10,447 nucleotides of DNA from an uncultured Collinsella sp. (GCA_958429225.1 CAUAJB010000067.1:1-10447), one strand, 5' to 3'. Counted from the first letter of the stretch, positions 1 through 6,694 are shown. Notes: generated by a model not told the origin, from the sequence alone. Numbers and translations are program-made.

Positions 1-53
1 ACAGGCACCTTCGTGGTGGTTTTGACCGATGCAACGGCATGCCTTGCTGCTTT

Positions 54-270
54 GTCTCAATCTGTAACATCTGCAGTCGTTTTTGCCGAGTAACTGTTAC
101 AGATCGAGATTTTCTCTTCAGGGGAATTCGAATGTCTCAATCTGTAACATCTGGACGGCCAAAAGGTCCCTATCTGTTACAGATTGAGACAAAGGTCTGG
201 GACTAAGATGTCTTATCTCAATCTGTAACAGGTAGACGAGGAAATGGGTTCTAACTGTTACAGATCGAGA
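54..270. repeat. Array of six 15-bp repeats in alternating orientation, 40-bp period
   Basis: The core TCTCRATCTGTAACA occurs on the plus strand at 55-69, 135-149 and 216-230, and as its reverse complement at 95-109, 175-189 and 256-270. Starts are 40, 40, 40, 41 and 40 bp apart, so 25-26 bp of unrelated sequence separates each pair. Plus copies and the 175 copy have A at position 5; the minus copies at 95 and 256 have G. Matches extend beyond the core: 53-73 equals 133-153 (21 bp) and 91-110 equals 252-271 (20 bp). Each copy contains a small odd-length dyad, most complete as ATCTGTTACAGAT at 172-184. Neighbouring copies could pair as 15-bp stems with 25-nt loops, or each could be a protein site. 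No ORF is credible in 1-327, and bases 1-50 show nothing recognisable. Confidence 0.9.
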
Positions 271-288
271 TAGTTGAGTTCGAAAAAC

Positions 289-326
289 AAAAACCTCCGC
301 AGGGGTGCTTTCCTTGCGGAGGTTTT
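289..326 (-). terminator. Intrinsic terminator of the DXS-family gene
   Basis: CCTCCGCA (294-301) pairs with TGCGGAGG (315-322) around a 13-nt loop. AAAA and TTTT flanks extend the pairing, so it could work in both directions. Read on the minus strand it starts one base after the stop codon of the gene at 328 and ends in a T-rich tract, so it is best assigned to that gene. It also insulates the repeat array on its left. Confidence 0.88.
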
Positions 327-327
327 C

Positions 328-2109
328 TTACTCGTTGAGTAGTCTTACGGCTTCGGCGGCCATGTTCTCGACCGTCATGCCGTTCTGAGCGAGCAGCTCG
401 TTGGGGTCGTAGCGGTCGGGGAAGCCCTTGGCGATGCCGAAGGTGCGCGTGCGCACAGGCGTGCAGGCCAGATAGCACGCGACGCGCTCGCCCCAGCCAC
501 CGTCCAAGATGCCGTCCTCGAGGGTGACGACAACGCGATGCTCGGCGGCAAGACTGTCGAGGAACTCACGGTCAAGCTCGGTTGCAAAGCGCGGGTTGAC
601 GAGCGTGGCCTCGATACCGTACTCGGCAGCCAAGCGGTTTGCCACGTGCTCGCCCAGCTCAAAGAAATCGCCAAGCGCGAGCACGGCAACGTCGCGGCCC
701 TGACGCACCACGTTGTAGCGAACGGCGCTGTAGTCGGTGTCTTCGGCGGGCGCAAGGTCGGGACGGCTCACCAGGCCGATGCCCGGTACGCGGATCGCTA
801 CGGGATGCTCGCGGTGATCGAGCGACCAGCTCAGCATGGACAGATATTCCTCCATGCAGGCCGGCGCCAAGTAGTGCATGTTGGGAAGACCGCCCAGCAT
901 GGAAATATCAAAGAACGAGAGGTGCGTCTCGGACGTGGTGCCAAAGATCGACGCACCAAACACCAGGATGGTTGCGGGGGCGTCGTTGAGGCACAGGTCG
1001 TGCCACAGCTCGTCGTAGGCGCGCTGCAAAAACGTACCGTACACGCCAAAGACTGGCTTGGCGCCCGAGCACGCAAGCGCGGTGGCAAAGGTCACGGCGT
1101 GCTCCTCGGCAATGCCCACATCGACGAACTGTTTACCGGCGGCAGTGCGAAGCTCGGGTGTAAAGCCCATGATGTAGGGCGTGGCGGCCGTGATGCCCAC
1201 GACCTGCGGATCGCGCTCGATGGCGGCGCTCAGGGCCTCGCCCGTAATGTCGGCATAGGTGCGCGGCGCGGGCTCGCTCGGATGGCCCGGGCAGAGCTTG
1301 CGTCCGGTCGCCATGTCAAACGGACCCACGTGGTGCCAGCGCTCGGGGTCGCTCTGGGCTGGCTCAAAGCCCTTGCCCTTGGCGGTGGAGACGTGCAGCA
1401 CGATGGGATGATCGATATTACGCAGTTCCTGCAACGCGTCGACGAGGGCCAACACATCGTTGCCGGCGTCCAGATAGCGGTAGTCGAGCCCCATCGCGCG
1501 GAAAACGTTGCGCTCACAGGTGCCGTTGCTGGCACGCAGCTCGGCCAGATTGCGATACAGGCCGCCATGGTTCTCGGCAATGGACTGGTCGTTATCGTTG
1601 ACGATAATGATCAGGTTGCTATCGAGTTCGGCAGCATTGTCAAAGCCCTCAAACGCCAGGCCGCCCGAAAGCGAGCCGTCGCCAATGATGGTGATGACGT
1701 TGTACGCATCGCCCGCCAGGTCACGAGCGTGCGCCAGGCCGCAGCCCAGGCTCACCGACGTGGAGGTATGGCCCATGGCGAACAGGTCGTGCTCGGACTC
1801 GTCGGGATTAGCAAAGCCAGAGGCCTCGCCAAAGCGCTCCGGGTCGATATAGGTGTACGCGCGCCCAGTCAGCGCCTTGTGGGCGTAGGTCTGGTGCGAC
1901 ACGTCAAAGACAATCTTGTCGATGGGGGAGTTAAATACGCGATGAAGCGCAACCGTAAGCTCAACGACGCCCAAGTTGGGGGCAACGTGCCCGCCGACGG
2001 CGGCGGAGCTTTCGAGGATTGCCTGACGGATCTCGCCGCAGAGCAGCGGAAGCTCGGCGCGGTCGAGAGCCTTGACGTCCTCGGGCGTTGTCGTTTGCGT
2101 AAGCAGCAT
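328..2109 (-). CDS. dxs: Divergent 1-deoxy-D-xylulose-5-phosphate synthase (DXS) family enzyme
   Basis: This 593-residue protein belongs to the DXS branch of thiamine-diphosphate enzymes. True DXS condenses pyruvate and glyceraldehyde 3-phosphate to DXP, the entry to the MEP isoprenoid and thiamine/pyridoxal routes, in the cytosol. Visible motifs are GGH (39-41, E. coli H49), the DVSHQTYAHKALTGR segment (69-83), the cofactor motif GDG (143-145) through NDN (171-173), WH (258-259, E. coli H299) and GIAEEH with catalytic E335 (E. coli E370). Y357, R363 and H396 match E. coli Y392, R398 and H431. Positions matching R420 and D427 are G385 and T392, so substrate recognition may differ. It is somewhat shorter than the usual roughly 620 residues. 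The ATG at 2109 is the only close in-frame start because a TAA lies four codons upstream; GGAG is 12 nt away. It stands alone, divergent from the next operon. A paralogue with another donor or acceptor is possible. Confidence 0.85.
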   Translation of the reverse strand: MLLTQTTTPEDVKALDRAELPLLCGEIRQAILESSAAVGGHVAPNLGVVELTVALHRVFNSPIDKIVFDVSHQTYAHKALTGRAYTYIDPERFGEASGFANPDESEHDLFAMGHTSTSVSLGCGLAHARDLAGDAYNVITIIGDGSLSGGLAFEGFDNAAELDSNLIIIVNDNDQSIAENHGGLYRNLAELRASNGTCERNVFRAMGLDYRYLDAGNDVLALVDALQELRNIDHPIVLHVSTAKGKGFEPAQSDPERWHHVGPFDMATGRKLCPGHPSEPAPRTYADITGEALSAAIERDPQVVGITAATPYIMGFTPELRTAAGKQFVDVGIAEEHAVTFATALACSGAKPVFGVYGTFLQRAYDELWHDLCLNDAPATILVFGASIFGTTSETHLSFFDISMLGGLPNMHYLAPACMEEYLSMLSWSLDHREHPVAIRVPGIGLVSRPDLAPAEDTDYSAVRYNVVRQGRDVAVLALGDFFELGEHVANRLAAEYGIEATLVNPRFATELDREFLDSLAAEHRVVVTLEDGILDGGWGERVACYLACTPVRTRTFGIAKGFPDRYDPNELLAQNGMTVENMAAEAVRLLNE

Positions 2110-2233
2110 CGTTGTGGGTTACTCCATGCGAATCGTGCGCCGGCACTCCCTCGGCCGGCACAATTGCACAAGACAGTCTCGCACATTTTGGCGTTTGATA
2201 TGTGACGGCGGCGCGGTAATTCGCCAACTGGTG

Positions 2234-2251
2234 GGGCAAAACGTTTTGTCC
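2234..2251. promoter_or_regulatory. Candidate operator palindrome in the divergent gap
   Basis: CAAAACGTTTTG at 2237-2248 is a perfect 12-bp palindrome. With flanking GGG/TCC it becomes an 18-bp dyad with one mismatched pair. The central CG between A and T runs resembles operators of LacI/GalR-family repressors. It lies about 90 bp upstream of the HD-protein gene and about 125 bp upstream of the DXS-family gene, so it could control either or both. No clear -35/-10 pair was found in 2110-2337. A second, weaker dyad (TGCGCCGGC at 2136-2144 with GCCGGCACA at 2154-2162) would fold in the leader of the DXS-family transcript. Confidence 0.5.
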
Positions 2252-2337
2252 GATGCCATACTGATATGTTCCATGATGTTTTTATCGATTGTGCACAGGC
2301 CGTGGCTTGTCGCCGTGAGTCGCTGGAAGGAGGCAGC

Positions 2338-2874
2338 ATGTCCGATGCCGTTCGTGCCGAAAAAATCGCGCACGAGGTCGACTATGCCGCCCGCCAGCTG
2401 GCCCAGGCGGGCCGCTTGGACCTGACGCACGAGTTTATCCAGCATGGCGACGTGACGGTCTATGCACATGTGACTTCAGTAGCGCGGGCGAGCCTGTCCT
2501 TTGCCGAGCGCTTGGGCCGTGCTGGCATTTCGGTCGACCGTGCTTCATTGCTGCGCGGGGCCCTGCTGCACGATTACTTTCTCTATGACTGGCACGATCC
2601 CGACCCAAGTCATCGGCTGCATGGCTTTCGCCACCCGTTTTTTGCCCTGGCACGTGCGGAGGAAGATTTTGAGCTGACGCCGCGCGAACGGAATATTATC
2701 GTGCGGCATATGTTTCCGCTGGTGCCAGTGCCGCCGACGTGTCGTGAGGCTTGGATTGTATGCCTGGCAGATAAATGGTGCGCTCTGCGCGAGACGGTCG
2801 CCGGTCGTCTGCGGCGCAAGGACGAGGCGGACGATGGCGTGAGTGGCGAATCGAGCGAAAAGAGGAGAGGGTAG
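2338..2874 (+). CDS. HD-domain protein, probable metal-dependent phosphohydrolase
   Basis: A 178-residue protein with the HD superfamily pattern: H44 in YAHVTSVA, the H78-D79 doublet in GALLHDYFLYDWHD, a histidine pair around 95-99 (HGFRH), H124 in IIVRHMFP and D145 in CLADKW. Family members hydrolyse phosphomonoesters or phosphodiesters of nucleotides using bound metal; the substrate here is not evident. There is no signal peptide or membrane segment, so it should be cytosolic. The tail from about 160 is charged and low in complexity. ATG 2338 is preferred over an in-frame ATG at 2266 because AAGGAGG (2327-2333) sits just upstream and conserved sequence begins after it. It probably forms an operon with the membrane protein that begins 3 bp after its stop. 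Confidence 0.85.
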   Translation: MSDAVRAEKIAHEVDYAARQLAQAGRLDLTHEFIQHGDVTVYAHVTSVARASLSFAERLGRAGISVDRASLLRGALLHDYFLYDWHDPDPSHRLHGFRHPFFALARAEEDFELTPRERNIIVRHMFPLVPVPPTCREAWIVCLADKWCALRETVAGRLRRKDEADDGVSGESSEKRRG

Positions 2875-2877
2875 ACG

Positions 2878-3897
2878 GTGGGGACCGCGATTGATATGGC
2901 GTTTGGCGGCGCGACGCTTGCCGCCTGCCCACTCTCGGCACTGGTGCTCTCGTTTGCCTTTTACGGGTTTTGCGGTTGGGCATGGGAGTCGACAGTATGC
3001 GCCATGCTCAATCACGGACGGTTTGCCAACAGTGGCTTTTTGCTGGGGCCGTGCTGCCCCATCTATGGCGCGGGCGGCATTGCCTGCTGGCTGCTGTTGC
3101 GCGGGATTCCGGATGCCTCGAGCCAGTTTGTCGCTGCAGCGCTCGTATGCAGCGTGATTGAGTACAGCGTAGGCGTGCTGTTGGAAAAAACAACGGGCGC
3201 TCGCTTTTGGGATTACTCGCACCTGCCGTTTAACCTGCACGGACGCATCTGTCTGTACTGGGCCTGCGCGTTTGGCTTGGGTGCGTTGTGCATTTGCCGT
3301 TTAGTGGAGCCGGCATTGCTGGGGCTGCTTGGCCATCTGCCGGTGCTGATTGTGCGGCTGTCCGCCTTTATCGTCGCGGTCGCGATGATGGTCGACGCGG
3401 TGTGCTCTTTGGCCAGCTGGCGCCGTCTGTCAGATCAGCTGGAGTGTGTGCGCGCCGACCTTGCCGACCGCATCAATGAGTCGCTTGCCGATGCGTCTGA
3501 TTCCATGCTCGAACGTATTCCCGATTCGGCGATCGACTCGGTGACACAGACGCATATCCGCAGCCGTGCCGTTAACGCGTGGCTGGCGGAGCTGGGCGAT
3601 GCGACGCTCGATGCCCTGCGCGAGAAGGCTTCGATGCCGACGTTTATCGCGGATGGTGCTCGCGGCCTGGCGCTCGCTGCCCGCCGCGTGGCCGATGCCG
3701 CGCCGAGCATGCCGCGTCCGTCGTTCAGTCGTCGCCTTGCCGGCAAGCGCATGAGCCGTCCGGTGCCGAGCGTGTCGCTCAGCCGCCGCGACCTACGCTT
3801 CTTTAACGCCTTCCCGCGCCTGCGCATCAATCGCTACGAAGGTGTCATTCGAGCAACTAATCTCCGCGACCGCGCCCACGAGCTGTTTCGGCACTAG
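2878..3897 (+). CDS. Membrane protein of the CmpB / DUF1113 family (putative ABC-transporter type IV)
   Basis: A 339-residue protein whose N-terminal half carries the family's signature blocks: YGFCGWAWES (29-38), GFLLGPCCPIYGAG (53-66), IEYSVGVLLEK (94-104) and WDYSHLPFNLHGRICL (111-126). Hydrophobic stretches near 18-37, 62-76, 83-101, 124-141 and 145-178 suggest about five membrane passes. Residues from about 180 form a polar, arginine-rich cytosolic extension, longer than is usual for the family. The ABC-permease label comes from family naming; no ATPase partner is nearby and the molecular role is unknown. The start is GTG 2878, about 7 nt after GAGGAGAGG, which lies inside the end of the HD gene, so translational coupling is likely. 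Confidence 0.8.
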   Translation: MGTAIDMAFGGATLAACPLSALVLSFAFYGFCGWAWESTVCAMLNHGRFANSGFLLGPCCPIYGAGGIACWLLLRGIPDASSQFVAAALVCSVIEYSVGVLLEKTTGARFWDYSHLPFNLHGRICLYWACAFGLGALCICRLVEPALLGLLGHLPVLIVRLSAFIVAVAMMVDAVCSLASWRRLSDQLECVRADLADRINESLADASDSMLERIPDSAIDSVTQTHIRSRAVNAWLAELGDATLDALREKASMPTFIADGARGLALAARRVADAAPSMPRPSFSRRLAGKRMSRPVPSVSLSRRDLRFFNAFPRLRINRYEGVIRATNLRDRAHELFRH

Positions 3898-3942
3898 CCG
3901 GGACGGGCGCGCTCACGGCTCCCTTGCTCGCGTATTTCCCGT

Positions 3943-3991
3943 CCGTTTCGCGTCCGTTGCCGTGCCGTTTCCAAGATTGCGGCACCGTTTC
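3943..3991. promoter_or_regulatory. Helically phased CCGTTTC-type direct repeats upstream of amtB
   Basis: The 198-bp gap before amtB contains CCGTTTC at 3943, CCGTTGC at 3954, CCGTTTC at 3965 and CCGTTTC at 3985, spaced 11, 11 and 20 bp, so all face one side of the helix. Read on the minus strand the boxes are GAAAC, GCAAC and GAAAC with 6-bp gaps. This resembles the a/b-site layout (GTnAC-n6-GAAAC) bound by the OmpR-type nitrogen regulator GlnR in other actinobacteria. The match is partial (GCAAC rather than GTnAC). A small hairpin (CTGGT 4025-4029 with ACCAG 4034-4038) follows. No convincing -10 was found. Confidence 0.4.
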
Positions 3992-4095
3992 CATTCGACA
4001 ACGCAGCGTTTAACAACGCCGTATCTGGTCTACACCAGTTGCCCCTCGGCCGCATTATGGGCGCCGACAACGTTCGTGCGACCAAGGGGGAGCGA

Positions 4096-5373
4096 ATGTA
4101 CGATACGGGATCGACAACGTTTATGCTCATCTGCACCATGCTCGTGTTTTTAATGACACCGGGCCTGGCGTTTTTCTATGGCGGCCTGTCCAGGCGCAAA
4201 AATGTCATCAACACCATGCTTATGTGCTTTGGCGCCATTGGCCTGGTTGGTGTGCTGTGGATTGTTGCCGGCTGGTCGCTGGCCTACGGCGGTGACGGCT
4301 CGAGCCCGTTTATTGGAGGCCTTGACCAGCTGCTGTGCCTGCCGGTGCTCAACCAGGTGCTGCAGGCGGCCGAGGGCAATGCCGCGGACGGTGCCGTCTA
4401 CCCTCAGATCATTAACATCGCCTTTCAGATGGCATTTGCCATGATCACTGCTGCTATCGTCACGGGCAGCCTGGCCGGCCGCGTTAAGTTTGGTGCCATG
4501 ACGGCCTTCCTGGGCATTTGGCTGCTCGTGGTCTATGCGCCGCTTGCCCACATGGTTTGGGGCGGCGATGGCTCCTTTATCGGCGACATCATCGGCGCGC
4601 TCGACTTTGCCGGTGGCGACGTAGTACACATTTCGTCCGGTCTTACGGGCCTGATTCTCTGCTTAATGCTCGGCCGTCGTCGCGGCTTTGGCATGGTGAG
4701 CTACCGTCCGCATAACGTGCCGTTTGTGGCGCTGGGCGCCGGCCTGCTTTGGTTTGGCTGGTTTGGCTTTAACGGCGGCAGCGAGTTTAAGGCCGACGCC
4801 GTGGCGGCACTCGCCATCCTCAACACCGTGACGGCCAGCGCGGCGGGCATGGTCTCGTGGCTTGCCGTCGAGCGCGTGCATACCGGCCGCCCCACGCTGG
4901 TGGGTGCCAGCACCGGTTTGGTTGCGGGCCTTGTGGTGGTCACGCCGGGTGCGGGCTTTGTCGAGCCGTGGGCAGCGCTGGTCATGGGTCTGATCGTATC
5001 GCCCGTCTGCTACCTGGCTATCAGCCATCTTAAGACCAAGTTTGGCTACGACGATGCACTCGATGCGTTTGGTTGCCACGGTATCGGCGGAATTTTGGGC
5101 GGCGTGCTCACGGGCCTGTTCTGCGTGCCGGAGCTTTCGTGGACCGGTAAGGGAGGCCTGTTCTACACGGGCGACGTGTCGCTGCTCATCTCGCAGATTT
5201 TGGGCATTGTGGTGACGGTCGCTATTGTGCTGGTGCTCGATTTGGTGATCGCTGCGGTGGTCAAGGTGCTGTTCCGCGGTAGCCTGCGTGTGGACGAGGC
5301 CGACGAGGCACTGGGCCTGGATGCGAGTCAGCACGGCGAGAGCGCATACCCTTCGTTCTCCGGACTCGATTAG
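4096..5373 (+). CDS. amtB: Ammonium transporter Amt
   Basis: A 425-residue, 11-helix ammonium channel of the Amt/MEP/Rh family, expected to work as a trimer in the cytoplasmic membrane. Conserved pore features are present. The twin histidines are H178 (FAGGDVVHISSG) and H328 (DAFGCHGIGG), 150 residues apart as in E. coli H168/H318. F110, F114 and F225 match the gate residues F103, F107 and F215; W155 and D170 match W148 and D160. The C-terminal tail from about 397 (SLRVDEADEALGLD, then HGESAY) keeps the segment that docks PII proteins. ATG 4096 is preferred over an in-frame upstream GTG or ATG because AAGGGGGAG (4084-4092) precedes it and family homology starts there. glnK lies 212 bp downstream, supporting blockage of transport by PII under nitrogen excess. 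Confidence 0.96.
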   Translation: MYDTGSTTFMLICTMLVFLMTPGLAFFYGGLSRRKNVINTMLMCFGAIGLVGVLWIVAGWSLAYGGDGSSPFIGGLDQLLCLPVLNQVLQAAEGNAADGAVYPQIINIAFQMAFAMITAAIVTGSLAGRVKFGAMTAFLGIWLLVVYAPLAHMVWGGDGSFIGDIIGALDFAGGDVVHISSGLTGLILCLMLGRRRGFGMVSYRPHNVPFVALGAGLLWFGWFGFNGGSEFKADAVAALAILNTVTASAAGMVSWLAVERVHTGRPTLVGASTGLVAGLVVVTPGAGFVEPWAALVMGLIVSPVCYLAISHLKTKFGYDDALDAFGCHGIGGILGGVLTGLFCVPELSWTGKGGLFYTGDVSLLISQILGIVVTVAIVLVLDLVIAAVVKVLFRGSLRVDEADEALGLDASQHGESAYPSFSGLD

Positions 5374-5477
5374 CAGCTTCCCCAAGCACCGCACCTTGCC
5401 GTTCAATCGTCGCTCACGTACTTAAGTACGCTTCGCTCCTCTTTCACGGCAATCTGCGGCACTTGGGAAACCTGCTA
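5371..5477. repeat. 107-bp imperfect palindrome between amtB and glnK
   Basis: The arms run from TAGCAG (5371-5376, containing the amtB stop codon) to CTGCTA (5472-5477). The outer 32 bases match at 26 positions and the centre is the perfect palindrome CGTACTTAAGTACG (5417-5430). Arms include CCCAAG, CCGCA and TTGCCGT against their complements. As RNA it would make one very long hairpin immediately after amtB. There is no T tract, so it is not a textbook terminator. It could be a dispersed palindromic element or a 3'-end stabiliser that sets the amtB:glnK ratio. Confidence 0.8.
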
Positions 5478-5538
5478 AGACCAGTCAGTTGAACTTTTTG
5501 ATCTCTGAGGTTGGTTCGCGGCACCTGGAAAACCTGTG
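5458..5538 (+). repeat. Two imperfect direct repeats upstream of glnK
   Basis: GGCACTTGGGAAACCTGCT (5458-5476) and GGCACCTGGAAAACCTGTG (5520-5538) agree at 15 of 19 positions and start 62 bp apart. The first is part of the right arm of the long palindrome. The second can also fold by itself, GGCAC (5520-5524) with GTGCC (5536-5540). The copy nearer glnK may be a duplicated fragment of the palindrome or a regulatory site. Confidence 0.45.
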
Positions 5539-5585
5539 CCATGTGAAGGACAATCAATTTCTTTTTTTGAAGAGAGGAATTCACT

Positions 5586-5924
5586 ATGAAGAAGATTACG
5601 GCGATCGTTCGTGCCGAGAAGCTTGAGGTTCTTAAAGACGCGCTGTTTGCTGCCGATGTTCGCGGTATGACGATTAATCAGGTGCAGGGCTGCGGCGCAC
5701 AGCATGGCTGGAAGGAGTACGTGCGCGGCAACGAACTGCTCGTCAACACGATTCCTAAGGTACAGTTCACCCTTATCTGTGCCGATGAGCATGTCGATGG
5801 CATTGTCGACATCATCTGCAACGCCGCTCGCACCGGTGCCGTCGGCGATGGCAAGATCTGGGTCGAGCCGGTCGAGGAAGTTATCCGCATCCGTACCGGC
5901 GAACACGGCCCCGCCGCGGTGTAG
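5586..5924 (+). CDS. glnK: Nitrogen regulatory protein PII (GlnK type)
   Basis: A 112-residue PII signal protein, the canonical length. It should form a cytosolic trimer that senses ATP/ADP and 2-oxoglutarate and, in this context, binds AmtB to shut the channel. The C-terminal signature TGAVGDGKIWVEPVEEVIRIRTGE (83 to 106) and the T-loop frame (GCG 35-37, then KEY 43-45 and RGNE 47-50) are clear. The residue at 51, normally the uridylylated or adenylylated tyrosine, is leucine, and position 46 is valine rather than tyrosine; Y45 is the only T-loop tyrosine. Control may therefore rely on effector binding alone. ATG 5586 follows GAGAGGA (5572-5578). The GlnK rather than GlnB name rests on its position beside amtB. 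Confidence 0.95.
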   Translation: MKKITAIVRAEKLEVLKDALFAADVRGMTINQVQGCGAQHGWKEYVRGNELLVNTIPKVQFTLICADEHVDGIVDIICNAARTGAVGDGKIWVEPVEEVIRIRTGEHGPAAV

Positions 5925-5937
5925 GGCCGACCGTTTG

Positions 5938-5991
5938 CCATCCGCAACGTTAAAATATCGCAATAAGGAATAAGACTTGCGTTGCGGATGG
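5938..5991. promoter_or_regulatory. Inverted repeat between glnK and the first tetR gene
   Basis: CCATCCGCAACG (5938-5949) is a perfect 12-bp complement of CGTTGCGGATGG (5980-5991), with an AT-rich 30-nt interior. It begins 13 bp after the glnK stop and ends 7 bp before the next start codon. It has no T tract on the plus strand. It could end glnK transcription weakly, or serve as a regulatory leader or operator for the tetR gene, whose start has only the weak GGGCGG upstream, partly inside the stem. Confidence 0.6.
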
Positions 5992-5998
5992 GCGGATT

Positions 5999-6661
5999 AT
6001 GGGTCGTAATAAATATCCCGAGGAGACGGTTGCGAAGATTCTCGACGCGGCGCTGGAGCTATTCTGCGCACAGGGTTATGAGGGGACGAGCATTCAAGAC
6101 ATCGTCGACCGCCTCGATGGCATGACCAAGGGTGCTGTCTATCATCACTTTAAGAGCAAAGAGGAGATTTTCAACGCCGCATTTGATCGGGCAACGGCTC
6201 CGATTGCCGAGCACCGTCGCGCGACACTCGGTGCTGGCAATATGACGGGAGCTCAAAAGCTCAAACGACTTTATGCGCCCGAGTCCGTCGTTCCGCAAAT
6301 CGAGCTATGGACTCGCATGCATCCTGCGGCAGATCCGGTAAAAAGCTCGCGGCTGCTGGCGATGCAGTACCAAGGTTCGTTTGACGAGTCGGCCGATGGC
6401 AATCTCTTGCCAGTAATCGAGGAGGGCATCGCCGACGGCTCCATTGCGTGCGAATGCCCGCGCGAAGCAGCGGAGGCCGTATCGTTGTTAGCGAATCTTT
6501 GGCTGCTGCCATTGTTCCGTCCGCTCGAGCCCAAGGAGCGAATGCTTGCTCGCGCACAATGTTTGGCGCAGATGGCGGCCGCAGTGGGGCTTGATTTGGG
6601 TAATGAAGTGCTCCAGACAACGGCCCAGATTTGGGACGTATGGAACCGTGCCGGGTGGTAA
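5999..6661 (+). CDS. TetR-family transcriptional regulator, probably of the downstream MFS gene
   Basis: A 220-residue TetR/AcrR-type repressor. The N-terminal DNA-binding domain spans about 8-60, with the helix-turn-helix in GTSIQDIVDRLDGMTKGAVY (29-48) and the family ending YHHFKSKEEIF. Residues 61-220 form the helical ligand and dimer domain, which does not identify the inducer. Its stop is only 100 bp before an MFS efflux gene on the same strand, and two related dyads lie in that gap, one of them just after this stop. This fits a repressor controlling an exporter and perhaps itself. ATG 5999 has a weak ribosome-binding site (GGGCGG), so expression may be low. Confidence 0.88.
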   Translation: MGRNKYPEETVAKILDAALELFCAQGYEGTSIQDIVDRLDGMTKGAVYHHFKSKEEIFNAAFDRATAPIAEHRRATLGAGNMTGAQKLKRLYAPESVVPQIELWTRMHPAADPVKSSRLLAMQYQGSFDESADGNLLPVIEEGIADGSIACECPREAAEAVSLLANLWLLPLFRPLEPKERMLARAQCLAQMAAAVGLDLGNEVLQTTAQIWDVWNRAGW

Positions 6662-6663
6662 TA

Positions 6664-6682
6664 TAGATACCAACGGTATGTA
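6664..6682. promoter_or_regulatory. Candidate TetR operator O1
   Basis: A dyad centred on 6673, three bases past the tetR stop codon: ATACC (6667-6671), spacer AAC, GGTAT (6675-6679), with TA at both outer edges. Bases 6665-6686 match 6730-6751 at most positions, including AAC and GTATGTA, at a fixed 65-bp offset. The pair therefore looks like two sites for one dimeric repressor, most simply the TetR protein encoded just upstream. Confidence 0.5.
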
Positions 6683-6694
6683 ATTGATTTGTGA

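Noticed and set aside
54..270. CRISPR array
   Set aside because: Repeats alternate in orientation, are only 15-21 bp, spacers are 25-26 bp, and no cas gene is near.
538..2205. Long plus-strand open frame of 555 codons
   Set aside because: It is the antisense shadow of the DXS-family gene: the minus-strand frame has full family homology, while the plus frame has no recognisable domain and no ribosome-binding site.
2545..3240. Minus-strand 231-codon frame across the HD and CmpB genes
   Set aside because: It overlaps two genes with clear family motifs and shows only low-complexity, basic sequence typical of GC-rich shadows.
4663..5406. Minus-strand 247-codon frame within amtB
   Set aside because: Antisense to strongly conserved Amt residues; its histidine- and arginine-rich composition is a frame artefact.
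5951..5961. TAAAATATCGC shared upstream of both tetR genes (also 9464-9474)
   Set aside because: An 11-bp match is expected by chance several times in 10 kb, and the two copies sit in different contexts.
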